Part shown: positions 54,328 through 58,972 of the stretch, in pieces
Layout: every line of letters begins with the position of its first letter
Position numbering within the stretch: position 1 is the first letter of the stretch
Assembly: GCA_018716105.1 (NCBI GenBank)
Contig: DVKH01000004.1
Coordinates: 1-58,972, forward strand
Length of the DNA stretch: 58,972 bases
Reading direction: 5' to 3'
From: Candidatus Fimivivens faecavium
GTDB taxonomy: Bacteria > Bacillota > Clostridia > Oscillospirales > Ruminococcaceae
Program-made: the position numbers and the translations under genes
Notes under the pieces: generated by a model
The model's database searches: none
Seen by the model: the letters and a program-made list of their open reading frames with translations, nothing else
Told to the model about the DNA's origin: nothing

Positions 54328-55791
54328 TTATTTGCCCTCGAAAACTTCGCTCATGCAGTGCGGGATATGCTTGTATTTGCTGGTGGAAAGCGCTTTTTCA
54401 AGATAGGCCTGGAGTTCGGGCCTGAATTTCGGATGCGCGCAGTTATTGATGATCGCATTTGCACGCTCCACCGGCGAAAGCCCTCTCAGGTCGGCGACGC
54501 CCTGCTCTGTGACGATCACATGCACGTCGTGCTCGGTATGATCGATGTGCGTCACATACGGGACGATGCTCGAGACCGTTCCTTCCTTTGCGGTCGAAGC
54601 GGTGAAGAATACGACCAGTCCGGAGTTTCTCGCAAAGTCCCCAGATCCGCCAATTCCGTTCATCAGGCGGGTGCCGCCGATGTGGGTGGAGTTGACGTTG
54701 CCGTAGATATCGCATTCGATCGCGGTGTTCATGCCGATCAGCGACAGCCTGCGGATCACTTCGGGGTTGTTGCTCAATTCAGACGGACGGATCACGATTT
54801 TGTCTATGTACTGATCGATATTTTCATAGAAATGCTTCTTACCGTTCTTGGACAGGGTCAGCGCGGTTGTCGAAGCGAAATCGACCTTGCCGGCGTCCAT
54901 CAGATCGAGAACCGCATCCTGCAGCACTTCGGTATAGATGGTCAGATGCTCAAAGTCGCTCTTCGCAAGCTCGCCCAAAACGGCGTTCGCAACGGTTCCA
55001 ACGCCCGACTGAAGCGGCATCAGGTTGTTGCCCATCCGGCCCTTGGCAACCTCTCCTTTGAGGAATGTGATCAGATTCTGCGCCATCTGGACCTGATCCG
55101 CGTCGGCGGGCGAACTCTGCGCGTCGCCGTCCGGGATATCGGTCAGGACAATCGCCGCGATCTTCTCGGCCGGACACTCGATATACGGGACGCCGATCCG
55201 GTCTTTCGGCGTGACAATCGGAATCGGCTCGGTGTTCGGGGGCTTTTTCGGGGAGTAAACGTCGTGAATTCCCTTGAGCTTCAGGGACTGTGCAGCGTTT
55301 ACCTCGATAATCACCTTATCGGCGCAGTCCACCGCGACATTCGCGATGCCGCCGGAAGTGGTCGGGTAAATATGGCCTTTTTCGTCAATCTCGCACGCCT
55401 CCACAATCGCGAGGTCTATTTTGCCAAAATAGCCCATCTTCATATAAAAGGCGGTCTGCGAAAGATGAAGGTCCGCATAGGCGATCTTGCCGTCGTTGAT
55501 TGCGTTTCTGGTGAAGCTGTTGGTCTGATAGGGATATCTTCTCTTGGTGACGCCCGCTCTGGCCCACGCGCCGTCGAGTTCGTCGCCGACCGAAGCGCCG
55601 GTAATCAGCGTCAGGCCGATCTGCTCGCCATTTTCCGCGCGCTTTGCCACCGCGAGCGGAACAGCTTTCGGATAACCTGCTGGGGTGAAGCCGCTGGTCG
55701 CAACGGTCATTCCGTCTTTAACGAGAAGCGCAGCCTCGTCGGCGGTCATGACCTTGTCCTGAAGTCGTTCGCATTTCATTCGTTCAGACAT
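54328..55791 (-). CDS. Acetyl-CoA hydrolase/CoA-transferase family protein
   Basis: This class I CoA-transferase-like protein of 487 aa is related to succinyl-CoA:acetate CoA-transferase (Cat1/AarC type). Conserved parts are VKDGMTVATSGFTPAGYPKAVP, TGASVGDELDGAWA, the catalytic-Glu segment IYTEVLQDAVLDLMDAGKVDFAS in two parts, and the C-terminal VTEQGVADLRGLSP. It moves CoA between acetate and another acyl group, fitting an acetyl-CoA-producing fermenter with Pfl. The ATG at 55791 has GAGGAG 9 nt upstream; the first in-frame ATG at 55821 does not. Confidence 0.88.
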   Translation of the reverse strand: MSERMKCERLQDKVMTADEAALLVKDGMTVATSGFTPAGYPKAVPLAVAKRAENGEQIGLTLITGASVGDELDGAWARAGVTKRRYPYQTNSFTRNAINDGKIAYADLHLSQTAFYMKMGYFGKIDLAIVEACEIDEKGHIYPTTSGGIANVAVDCADKVIIEVNAAQSLKLKGIHDVYSPKKPPNTEPIPIVTPKDRIGVPYIECPAEKIAAIVLTDIPDGDAQSSPADADQVQMAQNLITFLKGEVAKGRMGNNLMPLQSGVGTVANAVLGELAKSDFEHLTIYTEVLQDAVLDLMDAGKVDFASTTALTLSKNGKKHFYENIDQYIDKIVIRPSELSNNPEVIRRLSLIGMNTAIECDIYGNVNSTHIGGTRLMNGIGGSGDFARNSGLVVFFTASTAKEGTVSSIVPYVTHIDHTEHDVHVIVTEQGVADLRGLSPVERANAIINNCAHPKFRPELQAYLEKALSTSKYKHIPHCMSEVFEGK

Positions 55792-55841
55792 ACAACACAT
55801 CTCCTCACAATTCTTATCCAATCCCTGTCGGATGCATCATT

Positions 55842-55870
55842 ATTTTATCATGACCCACGGAGGATAGCAA
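55842..55870 (-). promoter_or_regulatory. Promoter of the CoA-transferase gene
   Basis: TTGCTA (55870-55865), a 17-nt spacer and TAAAAT (55847-55842) on the minus strand. Confidence 0.6.
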
Positions 55871-56340
55871 GCGGCACCAGCTCTATTTCAATCACTTTTG
55901 AAAAAATTTAACAAAAACTCTAACGCCGGACGGGGACGGAGCCACCCGGCCGGCATCCCCGCCCCAGCTCCACATCCTGCTTTGCAGCTGAGGGTACGCC
56001 CTTTTTCCGGGCCGGCCTGGCCGCAACCGGCCACGCGAACCCGATTGTTTTCGGGTTCGCCTTGCGGAGCGTCTCCATGCCCTGCCGCATGAATCGGGTC
56101 TGAGCAAACCGGATTTTCCCTGGGCGCGTTCACCGGCTGGCCAACGCGCTGACCCAGACGATTCCGCTTACGTCAAACGCCGCCCCGCCCATGCGCGGGA
56201 ATTTGCGTCCTCCCGTTTGCCGCGAAAACAGCCCGTTTGGAGGAACTGTGCGGAGCAAAAAGAGCCGTTTTCGCATTCCTGGGGCAATCCGCCATCCAGC
56301 ATAGCCGATTTCAGGCTAAAACAATGCGCCGGAACGTAAA
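55871..56340. other. Gene-free region of about 470 bp
   Basis: No ORF with a ribosome site or recognisable product was seen. The region contains a perfect 10-bp hairpin GCGAACCCGA/TCGGGTTCGC with a 6-nt loop (56035-56060). It ends in a plus-strand terminator that has no upstream gene, so a small RNA is possible. Confidence 0.35.
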
Positions 56341-56375
56341 ATCCGGGTCGTCCGATGCCCCGGATCCTTTTTTTT
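56341..56375 (+). terminator. Orphan intrinsic terminator
   Basis: ATCCGGG (56341-56347) pairs with CCCGGAT (56359-56365), followed by eight Ts. No plus-strand gene precedes it within the window for more than 2 kb; it sits just before the arsR-type promoter. Confidence 0.75.
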
Positions 56376-56384
56376 AGAAACCCG

Positions 56385-56437
56385 TTGACATTTTTGGAAA
56401 TCCGCATATAATATACATATGATCAGTTGTTCATATG
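56385..56437 (+). promoter_or_regulatory. Promoter and metal-sensor operator
   Basis: TTGACA (56385-56390), 16 nt, TATAAT (56407-56412). Immediately downstream, CATATGATCA (56416-56425) and TTGTTCATATG (56427-56437) form an imperfect palindrome of the SmtB/CzrA/CadC type (ATATGA, then TCATAT) over the transcription start. The regulator gene directly follows, so autorepression relieved by metal is expected. Confidence 0.8.
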
Positions 56438-56453
56438 AAAGGTGGTTGTAATA

Positions 56454-56822
56454 ATGCCCGATAAAGAATCCGGCCGCGCTGAAAGCTGCGATTACATGTT
56501 CGTACACGAAGCGATCGTCAAAAAAGTCAACGAGCAGATGCCCGACGAGGAGGTCCTCTACGACCTGGCGGAACTGTTCAAGGTATTCGGCGACTCCACC
56601 CGGATCAAGATACTCTATGTCCTCTTTCAATCGGAGATGTGCGTCTGCGACATTGCACAGCTCCTCGGGATGACCCAGTCCGCCATTTCCCACCAGCTAC
56701 GGGTGCTGAAAGCATCCCAGCTCGTCAAGTACCGGCGAGACGGGAAGACGGTGTTTTATTCGCTGGCCGACTCCCATGTCCAGACGATTCTGGGCCAGGG
56801 CCTCGAGCATATTGAGGAATAA
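56454..56822 (+). CDS. ArsR/SmtB-family metal-responsive repressor
   Basis: The 122-aa winged-helix repressor has a recognition helix in DIAQLLGMTQSAISHQLRVL. Two kinds of metal site are visible. The alpha3-type site would use C63-x-C65 (MCVCD) with N-terminal C12, as in CadC. The alpha5-type zinc site is D106-x-H108 and H119-x-x-E122, as in SmtB/CzrA. Carrying both suggests Zn/Cd/Pb sensing. The ATG at 56454 has AAAGGTGG upstream; the GTG at 56442 lies inside that site. It is followed by the P-type ATPase gene after 58 bp. Confidence 0.92.
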   Translation: MPDKESGRAESCDYMFVHEAIVKKVNEQMPDEEVLYDLAELFKVFGDSTRIKILYVLFQSEMCVCDIAQLLGMTQSAISHQLRVLKASQLVKYRRDGKTVFYSLADSHVQTILGQGLEHIEE

Positions 56823-56880
56823 TCCAGGTAAAAAGCTAAACAACTTGCCGGCGTTCCGGCAGAAGATTGGAGTGACTTCG

Positions 56881-58972
56881 ATGAAAAAGACCTATCGGAT
56901 CGACGGGCTTGACTGCGCAAACTGCGCGGCAAAGATCGAGCGCGCAATCGCCGGGCTGGACGGAGTCGAAACGGCTTCGATCGACTTTATGGCGCGGCGG
57001 ATGTTTTTGACCGCGCCGGACGACCGCTTTGAAGAGATCGATCAAAGCGCCCAGCGCCTTATCTCAAAAATCGAACCCGGGGCCGCGGTTTATCCGCTCG
57101 GCGGCGGCCGCAAAAAAGCGCCCGCCTCCCATGCGCATCCCCATGAGCATTCCCATGATGGCTGCTCCTGCGGGCACGGCCATGAACATCACCACGAACA
57201 CGGCGGCGGACAGGAGCACAAACACGCGGAAACCGCCCCCGAAGAACACGGCCACAGCCACAGCCACGGCGGCGAGAGCCCCAGCGAACAGCTGGGCCAG
57301 CTCATTCGGATCCTCGTCTCCGGCGTTCTGTTCGCCGCCGCGTCCCTCCTGCCGCTGGAAGGGATCGTCCGGCTGCTTGCATTTCTGGCGGTTTATCTGC
57401 TTGTGGGCGGGGACATCCTTTGGCGCGCGGGGCGCAACATCCTCCGCGGGCAGGTGTTCGATGAGAACTTCCTGATGGCGGTTGCGACGGCCGGCGCGTT
57501 TGTGATCGGCGAATACCCGGAAGGCGTCGCCGTCATGCTGTTCTACCAGACCGGCGAGCTGTTCCAGTCCTATGCGGTCAACCGCTCCCGCCGCTCGATC
57601 AGCGCCCTGATGGATATCCGCCCCGACAGCGCGAACCTGATCCGGGATGGGAAACCCGCCGCCGTCAGCCCGGAAGAGGTTTCGGCGGGCGACCTGATTT
57701 TGGTAAAACCCGGTGAGCGGATCCCGCTGGACGGCGTCGTCCGCGAAGGCGAAAGCCGTCTCGACACCTCCGCGCTGACCGGCGAACCGGTCCCGCGCGG
57801 CGTGAAAACCGGCGACGCGGTTCTGAGCGGTTCGATCAACCTTTCCGGCGTTCTGACCATCGAGGTTACGCGGGAATACGGCGAGTCCACCGTCGCAAAG
57901 ATTCTGGAACTGGTGGAAAACGCAAGCAGCAAAAAATCCGAAGCGGAAAACTATATCACCAAATTCGCCCGCTGGTACACCCCGGCAGTGGTCGGCGTCG
58001 CCGCCCTTCTCGCGGTTGTTCCGCCGCTTCTCCTCTCCGCGCCGTTCTCGGTGTGGTTCTACCGCGCGCTGGTCTTTCTGGTCATCTCCTGTCCATGCGC
58101 GCTGGTGATCTCGATTCCGCTGGGCTTTTTCGGCGGCATCGGCGGCGCCTCGCGCTGCGGCGTGCTCATCAAGGGCAGCAACTACCTTGAGGCGCTCTCA
58201 CAAACCGAAATCGTGGTGTTTGACAAAACCGGGACCCTCACCCGCGGGAGCTTCGAGGTTACGGCGGTGAACCCCGCCGGCGGAACCGGACGCGAAGCCC
58301 TTCTGGAGCTTGCCGCGCTCGCAGAGGGGAATTCCAACCACCCGATCGCGCAATCGCTCCGGAAAGCGGCTGCGGCTCCCGTCGATTTTGGCCGCGTCGG
58401 GGCATATGAGGAAATTGCCGGACACGGCATCCGGGCCCAAGTGGACGGGGACACGGTCCTCGCCGGAAACGCGCGCCTGATGGAGCGCGAGAACATCGCC
58501 TTCCAGCCCTGTGAAACGGCCGGGACGGCCGTCTATCTCGCGAAAAACGGTTCCTTCCTCGGGAGCGTCGTCATCTCAGACGAGACGAAACCCGACGCCG
58601 CCCGCGCGGTTGAGGAACTGCGCGGCGCCCATGTCCGCAAAACCGTCATGCTGACCGGCGACTCCAAAGCGGCCGGCGAGGCGGTCGCCAAAGAACTCGG
58701 CCTCGATGAAGTCCGCACCCAGCTGCTGCCCATCGGCAAAGTCGACGAAGTCGAACGGCTCCTCGGCGAGAGGAGCGAGAAAGGGAAGCTCGTCTTCGTC
58801 GGCGACGGCATCAACGACGCGCCGGTTCTCGCCCGCGCCGACATCGGCGTCGCGATGGGCGGCATCGGCTCCGACGCCGCGATTGAGGCGGCCGACGTGG
58901 TCCTCATGACCGACGAGCCTTCCAAGCTTGCCGACGCAATCCGCCTCTCGCGCCGCACCCTCTCGATCGTCC
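56881..58972 (+). CDS. Zn/Cd/Pb-exporting P1B-type ATPase, 3'-truncated by window edge
   Basis: The frame is open from the ATG at 56881 (GGAG 8 nt upstream) to the window end, about 697 codons. Parts in order are an N-terminal HMA domain with GLDCANCAAKIE (C12, C15), a His-rich linker (residues 84-129, over 15 His), membrane helices, the actuator segment (DTSALTGEPVPR), the metal-binding SCPCALVIS (C404-P-C406), the phosphorylated Asp448 in DKTGTLT, SNHPIA, and the hinge GDGINDAPVLARADIGVAM. CPC with a DCANC-type HMA fits ZntA/CadA rather than copper export. The adjacent ArsR-type sensor supports this. Only the last helices are missing. Confidence 0.95.
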   Translation, partial: MKKTYRIDGLDCANCAAKIERAIAGLDGVETASIDFMARRMFLTAPDDRFEEIDQSAQRLISKIEPGAAVYPLGGGRKKAPASHAHPHEHSHDGCSCGHGHEHHHEHGGGQEHKHAETAPEEHGHSHSHGGESPSEQLGQLIRILVSGVLFAAASLLPLEGIVRLLAFLAVYLLVGGDILWRAGRNILRGQVFDENFLMAVATAGAFVIGEYPEGVAVMLFYQTGELFQSYAVNRSRRSISALMDIRPDSANLIRDGKPAAVSPEEVSAGDLILVKPGERIPLDGVVREGESRLDTSALTGEPVPRGVKTGDAVLSGSINLSGVLTIEVTREYGESTVAKILELVENASSKKSEAENYITKFARWYTPAVVGVAALLAVVPPLLLSAPFSVWFYRALVFLVISCPCALVISIPLGFFGGIGGASRCGVLIKGSNYLEALSQTEIVVFDKTGTLTRGSFEVTAVNPAGGTGREALLELAALAEGNSNHPIAQSLRKAAAAPVDFGRVGAYEEIAGHGIRAQVDGDTVLAGNARLMERENIAFQPCETAGTAVYLAKNGSFLGSVVISDETKPDAARAVEELRGAHVRKTVMLTGDSKAAGEAVAKELGLDEVRTQLLPIGKVDEVERLLGERSEKGKLVFVGDGINDAPVLARADIGVAMGGIGSDAAIEAADVVLMTDEPSKLADAIRLSRRTLSIV

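Noticed and set aside
54358..55911. 517-codon plus-strand frame
   Set aside because: Antisense to the CoA-transferase gene, which has clear family motifs and a ribosome site.
56035..56060. Additional ANTAR hexaloop hairpin
   Set aside because: The 10-bp stem has a 6-nt loop, but the loop (TTGTTT, or AAACAA on the other strand) lacks G at position 4.

Overview
The window is GC-rich (roughly 60 percent by eye) bacterial chromosome. It most resembles an anaerobic Gram-positive of class Clostridia; order Oscillospirales is an inference. Supporting signs are strong AGGAGG ribosome sites with several TTG/GTG starts, a T-box leader, a ZTP riboswitch before pyruvate formate-lyase, DapL-type lysine/peptidoglycan synthesis, type III glutamine synthetase, LexA-like boxes of the Bacillus/Clostridium type, Rrf2, LrgAB, sortase, ClpB and BusR. 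No tRNA, rRNA or CRISPR array was found.

Layout. 1-1485: 3' part of a large serine recombinase, probably the end of an integrated element. 1570-5487: dapF-pyrG-dapL (diaminopimelate and CTP synthesis). 5718-15149: a nitrogen-assimilation block, made of a split ferredoxin-type glutamate synthase (three genes), an ANTAR RNA-binding regulator, type III glutamine synthetase glnN and an Amt-PII fusion. 15638-19215: T-box controlled ilvB-ilvN-ilvC. 19278-22657: pflB-pflA behind a ZTP riboswitch and a small Cys-rich ORF. 22801-24273: a small membrane protein and a cation exchanger diverging from three LexA-like boxes. 24424-26473: YihY/BrkB protein and lrgAB. 26501-27788: a decayed IS3-family element. 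28147-30654: DUF3737, cyclophilin-like protein and LysR. 30836-35593: a GMP synthase lacking its glutaminase, a GH25 lysozyme and a second acetolactate synthase. 35853-40582: an aminotransferase, then a BusR-type c-di-AMP sensor with an osmolyte ABC transporter. 40623-48498: Rrf2, HD protein, lipoprotein/ApbE, sortase, DUF1294, HAD, C_GCAxxG_C_C, EamA and DUF975 proteins. 48792-52080: ribbon-helix-helix protein and clpB. 52279-55791: MATE exporter, zinc-ribbon protein and CoA-transferase. 56454-58972: ArsR-type metal sensor and a Zn/Cd/Pb P-type ATPase cut by the window edge.

The strongest system-level signal is the nitrogen block. The glnN and amt leaders each carry a short hairpin with the same AAAGGC hexaloop, and this hairpin overlaps the 5' arm of an intrinsic terminator. 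The glt operon leader has an 8-bp stem with an AACGGG hexaloop. All three loops carry A at position 1 and G at position 4, the signature recognised by ANTAR antiterminators, and the ANTAR gene lies at the end of the glt operon. Glutamine synthetase, glutamate synthase and ammonium transport therefore look like one antitermination regulon, controlled by a regulator whose receiver domain appears to lack the phospho-acceptor aspartate.
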